From Paenibacillus sp. Root52 (GTDB lineage Bacteria > Bacillota > Bacilli > Paenibacillales > Paenibacillaceae): DNA of 64,000 bases. Position numbers and translations under genes: made by a program. Below the pieces are notes generated by a model, which saw only the letters and a program-made list of their open reading frames with translations, was not told where the DNA came from and did not search any database. The stretch is from the NCBI RefSeq assembly GCF_001426865.1, contig NZ_LMFO01000031.1:124001-188000 (forward strand). The letters are read 5' to 3'. The stretch's first letter is position 1. Every line of letters begins with the position of its first letter. Shown piece after piece: positions 1-8,438 of this stretch.

Positions 1-825
1 AATGTTAATATCTCCCGAAGTAACCTTAACATCATAGAAACCTGCGAATTCAGGTGCTGCTTTAATGGTAATATCGCCAGATTGCCCTGACACATCAATC
101 GGAGCTACAGTCGTCTGCTCAATTCTTACCGTTCCTGAGGTAAACGTTACATTAGCTGCACCTGCGAGTTCTTTAATCTGAAAATCGCCGGATGTCAGAT
201 CACTGGTGACATTTCCAGTAACAGCGTCCATCTTGAAGCTGCCTGAGGTCATTTTCACATTCATATCACCTTCGATCCCTGAGCCAGAGATATCTCCAGA
301 GGTAAGACTAAGTTCAATGCGGGGGACGGTAATGTCCTTCAATCGAAGTTCGCCAGATGTATTCGTGATATCCAGTGTGTTGGCATGTAGCCCTGCTAGG
401 TTGTAGTCCGTGGAGGAAGAAGTGAGCTTCACTTCATCTAGCGTATGCCCTTCAGGAATGGCAACGGTTAAGGTTGGCTTCGAGTTGCTCCAATTGAAAT
501 TGAAAAATTCAATGCGGACACGATCGGGTTTGACGAGATTGAACGTACCACCGGATAATGTAGCATTCTCCAGACTTTCAATGCTTTCCTTATCCCATTT
601 GCCCTCTGCTTCAATATAGCCCTGAGATTCAGGACTCACTATGAATTGAATGTTGGCATTGAGATTCGCGTCGATCAGCAGTCGCTGCAATTCATCATTC
701 TTGAAGTCCCATCGTTTGGAATAATCTTCACGTTGATTGCCGAATTCAACACCGTATGCCGATACGCCAACCAGACCAATCAGAATACATAACAAGGCTG
801 TGACGAACCATTTTTTTGTAGTCAT
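1..825 (-). CDS. DUF4097-like beta-repeat protein with N-terminal membrane anchor (3' end outside window)
   Basis: The reading frame is open from the ATG at 825 to the window edge, so the C-terminus is missing. Residues about 5-22 form one hydrophobic segment (signal or anchor), preceded by TTKKW. The rest is a run of short beta-strand repeats with recurring TSGD/TSGS/TSGT turns, which is the look of the DUF4097 / putative adhesin family; these right-handed beta proteins are usually envelope-associated and of unknown biochemistry. The start ATG overlaps the stop of the upstream DUF1700-like gene by four bases (ATGA), so the two are translationally coupled, and both follow a PadR regulator. 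PadR-DUF1700-DUF4097 is a recurrent Firmicutes gene set, thought to respond to envelope conditions. Family assignment is fairly sure; function is unknown. Confidence 0.75.
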   Translation of the reverse strand, partial: MTTKKWFVTALLCILIGLVGVSAYGVEFGNQREDYSKRWDFKNDELQRLLIDANLNANIQFIVSPESQGYIEAEGKWDKESIESLENATLSGGTFNLVKPDRVRIEFFNFNWSNSKPTLTVAIPEGHTLDEVKLTSSSTDYNLAGLHANTLDITNTSGELRLKDITVPRIELSLTSGDISGSGIEGDMNVKMTSGSFKMDAVTGNVTSDLTSGDFQIKELAGAANVTFTSGTVRIEQTTVAPIDVSGQSGDITIKAAPEFAGFYDVKVTSGDINI

Positions 826-1412
826 CCATTATACTCCCCTTGCATCGTTTTTTTGTTCCATCTTACGTATTGAAGCGTCACGGAGCGGAAAGCTTTGAAT
901 AGTAATTTGGCTAATATAGCAAACAGAATGCCTATACCACATGCTGCAATGGAGAAGAACAACTTCGAGGGTACAAATTCTCCTAAGAATAAGAGATCGA
1001 ATACTGCAGCAATAGGTGTTATGGCGAGAAGAGACAATCCGGCAACAGTGAGCCAGACAGACCACAAGAGTAGACCAAGCGGGAGACCTAACATGAGATT
1101 CAGGAAAACGAGTCCGATCCCAGTAAACACATTACGTGCCGTTGTACTGCTCTGTGGTGGAGAAGCATTCGTTGGCATAACGCCATAGGCATGATCCGGA
1201 ATCATCGTATCCATGACATACCGGTCATCAAGTGCTTCACGTGCAATTTCCTCTGGTTGCCCAAGTTCGCGGGCAATGTCTTCCTCCGTTCGTCCATCCA
1301 CAAGCCCAAGCTCAAAATGCTGTTCGTAGTCAGCAAGTAACTCTGCTCGTTCTTGCGGATCCATAGCGCTAAGCTGCAGCTCCATAAGTTGCATAAATTG
1401 TTGTTTATTCAT
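822..1412 (-). CDS. DUF1700 (HAAS-domain) membrane protein
   Basis: A 196-residue protein starting MNKQQFMQLMELQLS. The N-terminal 75 residues form a soluble helical domain with LADYEQHFELGLVDGRTEEDIARELG-like spacing, typical of the HAAS/DUF1700 module that pairs with PadR regulators. It is followed by about three hydrophobic segments (residues about 95-185) and a short basic tail. The chosen ATG at 1412 lies eight bases inside the padR 3' end; an upstream in-frame ATG exists but would place a long poorly conserved leader across the PadR gene. In known PadR-HAAS pairs the membrane protein's soluble domain is thought to be the partner of the regulator or downstream effector; here this is inference from gene order. 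Confidence 0.75.
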   Translation of the reverse strand: MNKQQFMQLMELQLSAMDPQERAELLADYEQHFELGLVDGRTEEDIARELGQPEEIAREALDDRYVMDTMIPDHAYGVMPTNASPPQSSTTARNVFTGIGLVFLNLMLGLPLGLLLWSVWLTVAGLSLLAITPIAAVFDLLFLGEFVPSKLFFSIAACGIGILFAILAKLLFKAFRSVTLQYVRWNKKTMQGEYNG

Positions 1413-1734
1413 TCGAGTTACCATCCTCAATAAGATGTGCGACATTACGCACAAATTCATTCCATTCCTTGGTGAGGGTATCCATGTAAACACGACCTTC
1501 ATCAGACAACTTATAGTACTTACGTGGAGGCCCCTCCGTTGATTCCTGCAAATAGGTCGTACAGTAGCCATCATTCACAAGCCTGCGTAGAAGTGGGTAT
1601 AGTGCACCTTCGGCCACTTCAATATGTTTGGAGACCGCCTGAGCCAGTTCGTAGCCATAACGATCCTGACGGTTGATTAGGACCAGGACGCATAGCTCCA
1701 ACACTCCTTTTTTGAACTGGATATTTACATTCAC
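1405..1734 (-). CDS. PadR family transcriptional regulator
   Basis: A small winged-helix repressor of about 110 residues: VNVNIQFKKG, GYELAQAVSK, EGALYPLLRRLVNDG and GPPRKYYKLSDEG are the usual PadR signatures (recognition helix near 'ALYPLLRRL', wing near 'RKYYKL'). The GTG at 1734 is preferred because AAGGAGG sits seven bases before it; an ATG 33 bases upstream has no good ribosome site. It heads the PadR-DUF1700-DUF4097 operon and probably represses its own operon, as most PadR proteins do. The inducing signal cannot be read from the sequence. Confidence 0.85.
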   Translation of the reverse strand: MNVNIQFKKGVLELCVLVLINRQDRYGYELAQAVSKHIEVAEGALYPLLRRLVNDGYCTTYLQESTEGPPRKYYKLSDEGRVYMDTLTKEWNEFVRNVAHLIEDGNSNE

Positions 1735-1797
1735 ACAGGTTCCTCCTTCATTTCCGTATTCAATCACTAGTGTGTATTGTTCAGTAGCTGTGGATAT

Positions 1798-1826
1798 AGA
1801 ATAGCACTCAGTACTGTATAATGCAA
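1798..1826 (-). promoter_or_regulatory. Putative sigma-A promoter of the padR operon
   Basis: On the minus strand TTGCAT (1821-1826) and TATTCT (1798-1803) are separated by 17 bases, and the spacer contains the dyad CAGTACTG, a possible PadR operator. It lies about 65 bases upstream of the padR start. Positions and spacing are seen; function is inferred. Confidence 0.45.
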
Positions 1827-1972
1827 GGTAGTGATTTTAAAATAGTTCTGGAACACAGCTTTATGCTGTACGTTCTCGTGCAAATGATAGATCCTAATCC
1901 AATCTATTATACTAAATGTAAATTTATGTATGTATGTTCTATTACCTCAGTATACGCAAAACCCGGATAAAA

Positions 1973-1998
1973 TGCCTCCGTCTGAAGACGGAACTCTA
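1973..1998 (-). terminator. Weak candidate terminator after the Rieske oxidoreductase
   Basis: CTCCGTCTGAAGACGGA forms a compact hairpin about 45 bases after the oxidoreductase stop codon. The following minus-strand sequence has only a short T stretch (GGCATTTTATCC), so termination efficiency is doubtful. Confidence 0.3.
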
Positions 1999-2037
1999 TC
2001 CAGGTCTGCATACTGATTGATTTTTGCTAATAAAGCT

Positions 2038-3582
2038 TTATTCCATTGCTTCGAGCACTTTGAGATCCTTGACTGCAGGCCCCTCGATGACTTCTCCTGC
2101 ATAATTAAATCGTGAACCATGGCATGGGCAATCCCATGAGCGTTCGCCTTCATTCCATTCCACTTCACACCCAAGGTGGGTGCAGGTGGTATCAACCAGG
2201 AAGAGCTTCCCGGAAGCATCTTTGTATGCTCCAGCACGTTTGCCATCATGACGGACAACTGAGCCTTCATCATTGCCGAGCTCATTCACATGTTTGTGCA
2301 CGATGCCTACTTTGCCAGAGATTAATTCTTTGGCAACATTAACATTTTCCACAATAAAATTCTTGATACCTGGATCACTCTTGAATCTTGCTGGATGGAA
2401 TATCTCAGCATGTGGATTCTCTATACCCGTAATTCGATCGGCAAGCAGATGCCCGGCCATCGTACCTGTGGTCATACCCCATTTGGCAAAACCGGTAGCT
2501 ACGTAAACGCGCTCATGTCTTCCGGTGATTGGGCCGATGTAAGGAACCTTATCGAGTGAGATGAGATCCTGTGCAGACCAGCGGAACGGGATGTTGCGAA
2601 TGCCATAAGTATCTGCGGCGTAGCGTTCTAACCGCTCATAATGACCAAACGTACAGATGCCTTGACCGGTTTTATGATTCTCTCCACCAAAAAGGATCAA
2701 TTCCTTTCCTTCATGCAGGACGGTACGCAATGAACGGGATGGTTCATCATCAGAGATGTACATACCGCCAGCAAAGGGTTTTAACGGCTCAACAGCTAGA
2801 GCATAAGATCGCTCGGCATGAAGTCTCGTAAAATAAAAACCAGGATCATATACCGGGAAATGGGAGGCAACAACCACATACTCCGCTGTAACCGAAGGGC
2901 CATTCCCATAGGTTCTAACATGCAGAGCAGCGTCTTCTTCCACATCGGTTACCGTTGTATGCTCGAAGATGCGAACCCCATTTTTCACAGCGGAGTCTAG
3001 TAGAAAACGCAGGTAGGCTAGCGGATCAAAGCGAGCTTGTCCTGGCATCTTGATGCCTGCTCTTGATGGAACATCGATAGGGAGTGGATCAACCCATTGA
3101 CCAGGGATATCGAGCTTCCCATAGGCTGTCAACTCAATCTCAAGCTTCTTCAAGTTCTCTTCGGATTGGATATACACGTAAGCATCCTCATCAGCCCACT
3201 GACAATCAATCTTGTGTGACTTCACTAGCTCACGCATCCAGCTTGCAGCCTCCGCATTACCTTCATAGTACATACGTGCCTGTTCGTGTCCGAAGTGCTG
3301 CATTAACTCGTTGAATATGACGCCATGCTGTGCAGATACCTTCGCCGTGGTGTGTCCAGTTGTTCCATCCAGCACCTTACCTGCTTCAAGAACCACAACG
3401 CGTAGCCCTTTTTGGGATAGCAAATACGCTGTTGTGATACCTGCAATCCCTGCACCGATAATGGCTACATCCGCTGTTGTATCTTCTTCCAGTTTGGGAT
3501 ATGAATCGAAGGCGTGCGTAGCCCTCCATAGCGATTCCGGAATGGGAGGCAGTCCCACCGGGGGGTGTTGCTGATCACTCAT
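2038..3582 (-). CDS. FAD-dependent oxidoreductase with C-terminal Rieske [2Fe-2S] domain
   Basis: A 514-residue two-domain protein. The N-terminal two thirds is a DAO-type flavoprotein: the dinucleotide-binding motif ADVAIIGAGIAGITTAY is near residues 37-54 and FAKWGMTTGTMAGHLLAD near the end of that domain is the second FAD contact. The C-terminal 80 residues carry both Rieske boxes, CTHLGC and CPCHGS, which ligate a [2Fe-2S] cluster. Similar fusions are common in Bacillus and Paenibacillus and are predicted to oxidise an amine or related substrate and pass electrons through the Rieske centre; the substrate is not known. The ATG at 3582 follows GGAGG by seven bases and was preferred over an in-frame ATG 33 bases upstream. 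The gene stands alone. Confidence 0.85.
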   Translation of the reverse strand: MSDQQHPPVGLPPIPESLWRATHAFDSYPKLEEDTTADVAIIGAGIAGITTAYLLSQKGLRVVVLEAGKVLDGTTGHTTAKVSAQHGVIFNELMQHFGHEQARMYYEGNAEAASWMRELVKSHKIDCQWADEDAYVYIQSEENLKKLEIELTAYGKLDIPGQWVDPLPIDVPSRAGIKMPGQARFDPLAYLRFLLDSAVKNGVRIFEHTTVTDVEEDAALHVRTYGNGPSVTAEYVVVASHFPVYDPGFYFTRLHAERSYALAVEPLKPFAGGMYISDDEPSRSLRTVLHEGKELILFGGENHKTGQGICTFGHYERLERYAADTYGIRNIPFRWSAQDLISLDKVPYIGPITGRHERVYVATGFAKWGMTTGTMAGHLLADRITGIENPHAEIFHPARFKSDPGIKNFIVENVNVAKELISGKVGIVHKHVNELGNDEGSVVRHDGKRAGAYKDASGKLFLVDTTCTHLGCEVEWNEGERSWDCPCHGSRFNYAGEVIEGPAVKDLKVLEAME

Positions 3583-3946
3583 ATCTATTCCTCCTGTATC
3601 TTCTCTTAAATCCAATGGGTTCTAGATGTATAGGCGCAGTAAATCAATCTTCTATTGTCATGATTGCCACACTAAGCGAGAAAAAAACAATACATGACGG
3701 ACTTTCCGAGGAATATTCATATTTTCCTGTGGTAACCTCTATTTTTTTTGATGAACATACTATATGATAAGAGTATTATCGAAATCGTTTTAGGTCATTT
3801 ATTTTATAGTGGAAAAAGAGTAACAAAACATATGATGTATAAGGACTTTATTGTTCATATACATATCCATTAGGTACAATTGAATAGGTATGCCTTCACT
3901 TATTATGTATTCGCTATCATTTTGAATTCAAAGGAGATTCCATACA
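3583..3946. other. Divergent intergenic region between oxidoreductase and GH3 gene
   Basis: 364 bases with no gene. It must hold both divergent promoters. On the plus strand TTGTTC (3851-3856) and TACAAT (3875-3880) with an 18-base spacer make a plausible sigma-A promoter for the GH3 gene, followed by AAAGGAG before its ATG. A LacI-type operator-like dyad lies at 3779-3792. No convincing promoter was picked for the minus-strand gene. Confidence 0.5.
3779..3792. promoter_or_regulatory. Possible LacI-family or cre-like operator upstream of GH3 gene
   Basis: TCGAAATCGTTTTA is a dyad centred on CG with A-rich left and T-rich right arms, the shape of LacI/CcpA-family operators; it misses the outer T and C of the cre consensus. 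Sugar-hydrolase genes are commonly under such control. The dyad is seen; the regulator is a guess. Confidence 0.3.
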
Positions 3947-6766
3947 ATGACCAACCAAACAAAATATCCTTTTCAAGATACGTCATTAGAACTAGACTCT
4001 CGCGTGAAAGACCTTGTATCCCGTCTAACTGAAGATGAGAAAATTGAATCCATGTTACAGTATCAGCCGGCGGTAGAACGACTCGGTGTTGCTGCATATA
4101 AACATGGTACTGAAGCTGCCCATGGTTTGGCATGGCTGGGAGAAGCAACATCTTTCCCACAACCGGTAGGGCTTGCGTGTACATGGGACACCGATCTGAT
4201 GAAAGAGATCGGCTCCGTTATCGGGGACGAGGCACGTGTATTTTATAAACGCAATCCAGCAGTGAACGGTCTTACGCTCTGGGCGCCGACGGTTGATATG
4301 GAGCGTGATCCACGTTGGGGACGGAATGAGGAAGCTTATGGCGAAGACCCTGAACTTACAGGAGAGCTGTCTACAGCACTTGTTAAAGGGATTCAAGGTG
4401 ACCATCCGAAGTATTACAAGGCAGTTGCAACGCTGAAGCACTTCCTTGCGAACAATAATGAAGTAGATCGTGGCAGTGGCTCGTCCAGCATTGATCCACG
4501 TAATATGCGTGAATATTACCTGAAAGCGTTTGAGAAGCCATTCAAAGAAGGTGGCGCGCAGTCAATGATGACGGCATATAACTCCATCAACGGTACGCCG
4601 GCTCTATTACATCCTTATGTGAATGAGGTTGTTAAGGGTGAATGGGGAATGGATGGTTTTGTTGTCAGCGATGCAGGCGATGTGATGGGGATTAAGAATG
4701 ATCATAAGTACTATGATTCTCATACACCAGGTACCGTAGAGTCGGTCAAAGCAGGAATCGATAGCATTACCGATGATGCTGATCTGTCCAAGCAAGCTCT
4801 TCGTGAAGGGTTGGAGCAGGGCATACTTGCATGGGAGGATATCGACCACGCGCTATTCAACACTTTCCGTGTTCGCTTCCGTCTAGGTGAGTTCGATCCA
4901 GAGGAAGGCAATCCGTATGCATCCATTGGAGAAGAAGCGATGATGACGGACAAAGCCAAAGCGTTGTCACTGAGAGCAGCAAGAGAGCAGGTTGTATTGC
5001 TCAAAAACGAGAATGGCACTCTGCCATTGGACAAAACCAAAGCGGGCAAAGTGGCGGTCATTGGTACACTGGGCGGCACCGTATATCGAGATTGGTATGC
5101 AGGCACCATGCCATATAGTGTCTCACCACTAGAGGCGATTCAGAGCAAAGTGGGCAGCGACAACGTGCTCTTCCAGGATGGGAATGATCGAATTACGCTG
5201 ACTTCCGTAGCGAACGGCAAGGCAGTTGGTCTGGCTGAAGAGGAGAATTCACCACTAATTGCTTCCGGAGAAGCAGATACCTTTACACTTACGGACTGGG
5301 GATTTGGCAGCTACACGCTGCAATCGGAACGCAATGGTAAATATGTGACCACGGATGAAGAAAAGGTAACGGCATCTGCGAACGAAGTATACGGCTGGTT
5401 CGTCAAGGAAGTATTTCATCTGTTGCCACAGCCTGACGGTAGCGTAGGCTTAACGACATGGAACGGCAAGACGGTAACTGCACCGAACGGTGGGAACGAT
5501 GCATTCGCCGTTTCAGAAGAGCTGAAGTCCTTTGGCAGAGCGGAGACATTCCAGAAGGACGTCGTTGTGAATGGTGTGGAAGAAGCGGTTGCAGCAGCGA
5601 AGGAAGCGGAAACGGCTATTGTATTTGTAGGTAATAACCCGCTGGTGAACGGCAAAGAAGAGATCGACCGCCCAAGTCTGGATCTGGCAGAATCCCAGCA
5701 ACGCTTAGTGGAAGCCGTGTATGCTGCTAATCCGAATACGATTGTTGTCATTGTGGGCAGCTATCCGTTCACTTCAAATTGGGTACAAGAGAACATTCCA
5801 GCCGTATTGTACACGTCTCATGCAGGGCAGGAACTAGGGAACGCGCTTGCCGATGTACTGTATGCCGATTACGCTCCAGCTGGTCGTCTGAACATGACAT
5901 GGGTACAATCCGCAGATCAACTTACAGATATTAAAGACTACGATATTATTCAATCGGGTCGTACGTATCAATATTTTGAAGGAAATGTATTGTATCCGTT
6001 CGGACATGGATTGACGTATGCAGCATTCAAATACAGCAATCTAGAGCTGACACCTGCCCAGGCAGGAACAGAAGATGATATCACGGTAACAGTGGATATC
6101 ACGAATACGGGCACAATCGCGAGCGATGAGGTTGTACAATTGTATGTACGTGCAGGCAAATCTCGTGTGAAACGTCCGCTCAAAACGTTAAAGGGATTCC
6201 GTCGCCTTCATATTGAAGCCGGAGCAACCGTTAACGTGAGCTTCAAGCTTCCGGTTCAAGAATTGGCCTTCTGGGACGTGACTCAGGATCGCTATGTGGT
6301 GGAGTCTGGGACCTATGCGATTATGGTGGGGAAATCCTCTTCGGATATTCAGCTTGTTGCCGATCTGACGGTTGAGGGAGAGACAATTCCAGCCCGAAAC
6401 TTGAGTGTCTCCACACGAGCTGAGAACTATGATGCGTACCTCAGTGTAGATCTGGATGAGAGCAAAGAAGGCGGAACAGCTATTCGCGCGCTTGGAAAAC
6501 AGGGATGGGTTCTGTATAAGGATGCAGATCTCGGCAGTGAAACAACTGAGCTGGAAGCGCGCGTATCCTCCGAACAGGAGGGTGCTGTAGTGGAAGTTCG
6601 ATTGGGTGCCCCTGAAGGTACATTGGCAGGGCGTACTGAGCTGGCACAAGGCGGAGCCCAGCAATGGTCTTCGGTGAAAGCTGAGCTTAAGGGTGCAACA
6701 GGCGTACAGGATGTATATATCCTGTTATCAGCTGGGGTACGTCTCAGTCATTTTCAGATTCGATAA
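3947..6766 (+). CDS. Glycoside hydrolase family 3 beta-glucosidase/beta-xylosidase-like enzyme, multidomain
   Basis: 939 residues. Residues about 20-310 are the GH3 TIM-barrel domain (WAPTVDMERDPRWGRNEEAYGEDP, KHFLANNNE); the nucleophile Asp is in GFVVSDAGD. The second alpha/beta domain (about 340-400 and 535-640, with the KEEIDRPSLDL stretch) is interrupted by an insert of about 130 residues of repeated beta-turn sequence (SVANGKAVG, SERNGKYVT, TTWNGKTVT), resembling a fascin/beta-trefoil module. A fibronectin-III-like domain follows (about 680-770), then a C-terminal domain of about 120 residues resembling CBM6. No signal peptide is seen, so it is probably cytoplasmic and hydrolyses imported oligosaccharides. 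Exact sugar specificity cannot be set; plant cell-wall xylo- or gluco-oligosaccharides are likely. It is monocistronic, with a strong terminator. Confidence 0.88.
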   Translation: MTNQTKYPFQDTSLELDSRVKDLVSRLTEDEKIESMLQYQPAVERLGVAAYKHGTEAAHGLAWLGEATSFPQPVGLACTWDTDLMKEIGSVIGDEARVFYKRNPAVNGLTLWAPTVDMERDPRWGRNEEAYGEDPELTGELSTALVKGIQGDHPKYYKAVATLKHFLANNNEVDRGSGSSSIDPRNMREYYLKAFEKPFKEGGAQSMMTAYNSINGTPALLHPYVNEVVKGEWGMDGFVVSDAGDVMGIKNDHKYYDSHTPGTVESVKAGIDSITDDADLSKQALREGLEQGILAWEDIDHALFNTFRVRFRLGEFDPEEGNPYASIGEEAMMTDKAKALSLRAAREQVVLLKNENGTLPLDKTKAGKVAVIGTLGGTVYRDWYAGTMPYSVSPLEAIQSKVGSDNVLFQDGNDRITLTSVANGKAVGLAEEENSPLIASGEADTFTLTDWGFGSYTLQSERNGKYVTTDEEKVTASANEVYGWFVKEVFHLLPQPDGSVGLTTWNGKTVTAPNGGNDAFAVSEELKSFGRAETFQKDVVVNGVEEAVAAAKEAETAIVFVGNNPLVNGKEEIDRPSLDLAESQQRLVEAVYAANPNTIVVIVGSYPFTSNWVQENIPAVLYTSHAGQELGNALADVLYADYAPAGRLNMTWVQSADQLTDIKDYDIIQSGRTYQYFEGNVLYPFGHGLTYAAFKYSNLELTPAQAGTEDDITVTVDITNTGTIASDEVVQLYVRAGKSRVKRPLKTLKGFRRLHIEAGATVNVSFKLPVQELAFWDVTQDRYVVESGTYAIMVGKSSSDIQLVADLTVEGETIPARNLSVSTRAENYDAYLSVDLDESKEGGTAIRALGKQGWVLYKDADLGSETTELEARVSSEQEGAVVEVRLGAPEGTLAGRTELAQGGAQQWSSVKAELKGATGVQDVYILLSAGVRLSHFQIR

Positions 6767-6793
6767 TTGCGCTGAATTCTATTAATCTAATGC

Positions 6794-6842
6794 AAAGAAC
6801 CTTTGAAACCACGTGTACGGTGGGCTCGAAGGTTCTTTTTTG
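6794..6842 (+). terminator. Intrinsic terminator of the GH3 gene
   Basis: AAAGAACCTT pairs with AAGGTTCTTT, with an inner CCAC/GTGG stem, followed by a run of T. The symmetrical A and T flanks could also serve the convergent chemoreceptor gene. Confidence 0.85.
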
Positions 6843-6931
6843 TACAACTTATATCTCATAGACGAATCATTGTTGGATCAATCTGATATGTGCCTTATAG
6901 GCAAGGCTGCTTTAATTATCAAATGAATTTG

Positions 6932-7771
6932 CTATTGTGCTTCCGTTTTAATAATTTTATCAATAAATAGTTTGAGCTGTTGATTGGTTGCATTTAATTC
7001 ATCGATTGTCGTCATAAAATTGTTAACGAGTTCTGCCTGTTCTTGCGAACTTGCAGTAATTTCACCAATCTCATTTTCCATTCCCTGTATCGATTGCCGA
7101 ACAGCTAGAAGAGATTCTTCAATACGAGTGGTTGCATCCTTGGTATCTACGGACAGCTTGCGAATCTCCTTGGCAACGACTCCAAATCCCGCCCCTGCCT
7201 CACCTACACGAGCAGCTTCAATGGCTGCATTTAAGCCAAGCAGGTTCGTTTGCTCGGATATTTCGCGAATAAAGCTGGCAACCTGATTGACATTACTCGA
7301 TTTCTGCACCGCTTCTTTGGAATTGTTCAAAATCTCTTCTGTCGTGGCACTAAGTTCTTCCGAGTGTGCAGCGACATGCTGTACGCTGTCCATTAATTGA
7401 TTAGTAAGGTTGTCAGCTGCATCCATGAGTTGTTGAAGCTGATCCTGGTTATCCATGCTATACAGGATATTTAACAGAGCCAGGATGTTCCCTTGTGTAT
7501 CTTTAATGGGAATAAAAGCGACATCAAAGGGGATACCGAATAACTCTTTGGGATAGTGATCCCATCTTTTCTCTGTACCGCCTTTCAGATCTTGAAAATT
7601 CACATTGGATTCCAGCAGAGGATCTCCAGCTTGGTAATTCAGCTGCTTCAGTGATTCTCCCGCGGAAAAATACAAAAATTTCTCATGATCGATAATGGAA
7701 AGGGTTACATCTTGACGCATAGCCACTCGAAAATAAGGCATAACCGCAATCAGTGCTTGAACAATATCCAT
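6932..7771 (-). CDS. Soluble methyl-accepting chemotaxis-type signalling protein
   Basis: About 279 residues without any membrane segment or HAMP domain. Residues 1-115 form a small sensory domain (YFRVAMRQDVTLSIIDHEKFL, PFDVAFIPIKDTQGN), similar to soluble PAS/cache-like sensors. Residues about 125-275 are a shortened receptor signalling hairpin with the conserved tip region ISEQTNLLGLNAAIEAARVGE, which binds CheA/CheW. Size and layout resemble the soluble receptor YfmS of Bacillus subtilis. The ATG at 7771 is preferred because AGGAGG precedes it; an upstream in-frame ATG lacks one. The ligand is unknown. The gene lies downstream of nrdG, but a terminator separates them. Confidence 0.85.
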   Translation of the reverse strand: MDIVQALIAVMPYFRVAMRQDVTLSIIDHEKFLYFSAGESLKQLNYQAGDPLLESNVNFQDLKGGTEKRWDHYPKELFGIPFDVAFIPIKDTQGNILALLNILYSMDNQDQLQQLMDAADNLTNQLMDSVQHVAAHSEELSATTEEILNNSKEAVQKSSNVNQVASFIREISEQTNLLGLNAAIEAARVGEAGAGFGVVAKEIRKLSVDTKDATTRIEESLLAVRQSIQGMENEIGEITASSQEQAELVNNFMTTIDELNATNQQLKLFIDKIIKTEAQ

Positions 7772-7916
7772 ATGTAATGATCCTCCTAAATGACTTGGAA
7801 TGAAATACCAGCAATACATTTAATACAAGCCTATATTATATATCGTCATCTAAAAGAGTTCAAAATAGATCAAGCATAGACATTGCGTAAAAATTTATGA
7901 AGTATGCTTACGAAAG

Positions 7917-7961
7917 AAAAAAAGACCGTTACGATGCATCCATCTGCAAGGTAACGATCTT
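7917..7961 (-). terminator. Intrinsic terminator of nrdDG overlapping the nrdG stop codon
   Basis: On the minus strand AGATCGTTAC pairs with GTAACGGTCT (one G-T pair) and is followed by seven T. The TAA stop of nrdG (7929-7931) lies inside the descending arm, so the last codons of nrdG form the hairpin. Confidence 0.75.
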
Positions 7962-8438
7962 CTGGTTGATTTGTGTTGCTCTCACATCAATAATTCGTTG
8001 GTTACGGCTACCGCGATAAACTAAAGAAACATCTCGTTCGGCGGCGACATAACGCCCATCAATAATGACGTCACATAATTCGGCTAGTGCTGCCCGAGAC
8101 GGCTCCAGCACTAGTTCTTCATACGTAAATCCAGTGTATGCCCAGACAGACAGATCAGGACGTAGTGCTCGAAATTGTTGAACCCAAGGAATCAGATCGG
8201 CTGCCGAGAAAAAGGGGTCGCCACCACATAAGGTTACGCCATCCAGCAGAGGATGGGTTGTAACCTCATGCATGATTTCTTGCTGCTTCTCCTCCGTAAA
8301 CGGCTCACCTGAGCGAAAGCTCCATGAGTCTGGGCTGAAACAGCCTGGACAAGCATGGCGACAACCACTGATGAACAACACTGCACGTAAGCCGGGGCCT
8401 TCATTGACGGATTCAGGGATGTAACCGTGCAGGTTCAC
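7929..8438 (-). CDS. nrdG: Anaerobic ribonucleotide reductase activating protein (radical SAM)
   Basis: 169 residues. The radical-SAM motif C-x3-C-x2-C is seen as GCRHACPGCFSP (residues about 27-38), followed by the NrdG-typical DPFF in GGDPFF. It reduces S-adenosylmethionine on a [4Fe-4S] cluster to place the glycyl radical on NrdD. The start is GTG at 8438, overlapping the nrdD stop in a GTGA junction, so translation is coupled. It lies directly downstream of nrdD under one control region with Fnr- and NrdR-like sites. Full length for the family. Confidence 0.93.
   Translation of the reverse strand: MNLHGYIPESVNEGPGLRAVLFISGCRHACPGCFSPDSWSFRSGEPFTEEKQQEIMHEVTTHPLLDGVTLCGGDPFFSAADLIPWVQQFRALRPDLSVWAYTGFTYEELVLEPSRAALAELCDVIIDGRYVAAERDVSLVYRGSRNQRIIDVRATQINQKIVTLQMDAS

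Noticed and set aside
206..619. Two short plus-strand open frames
   Set aside because: They are antisense to the DUF4097-like gene, whose beta-repeat pattern is clear on the minus strand; they have no ribosome site and no family signature.
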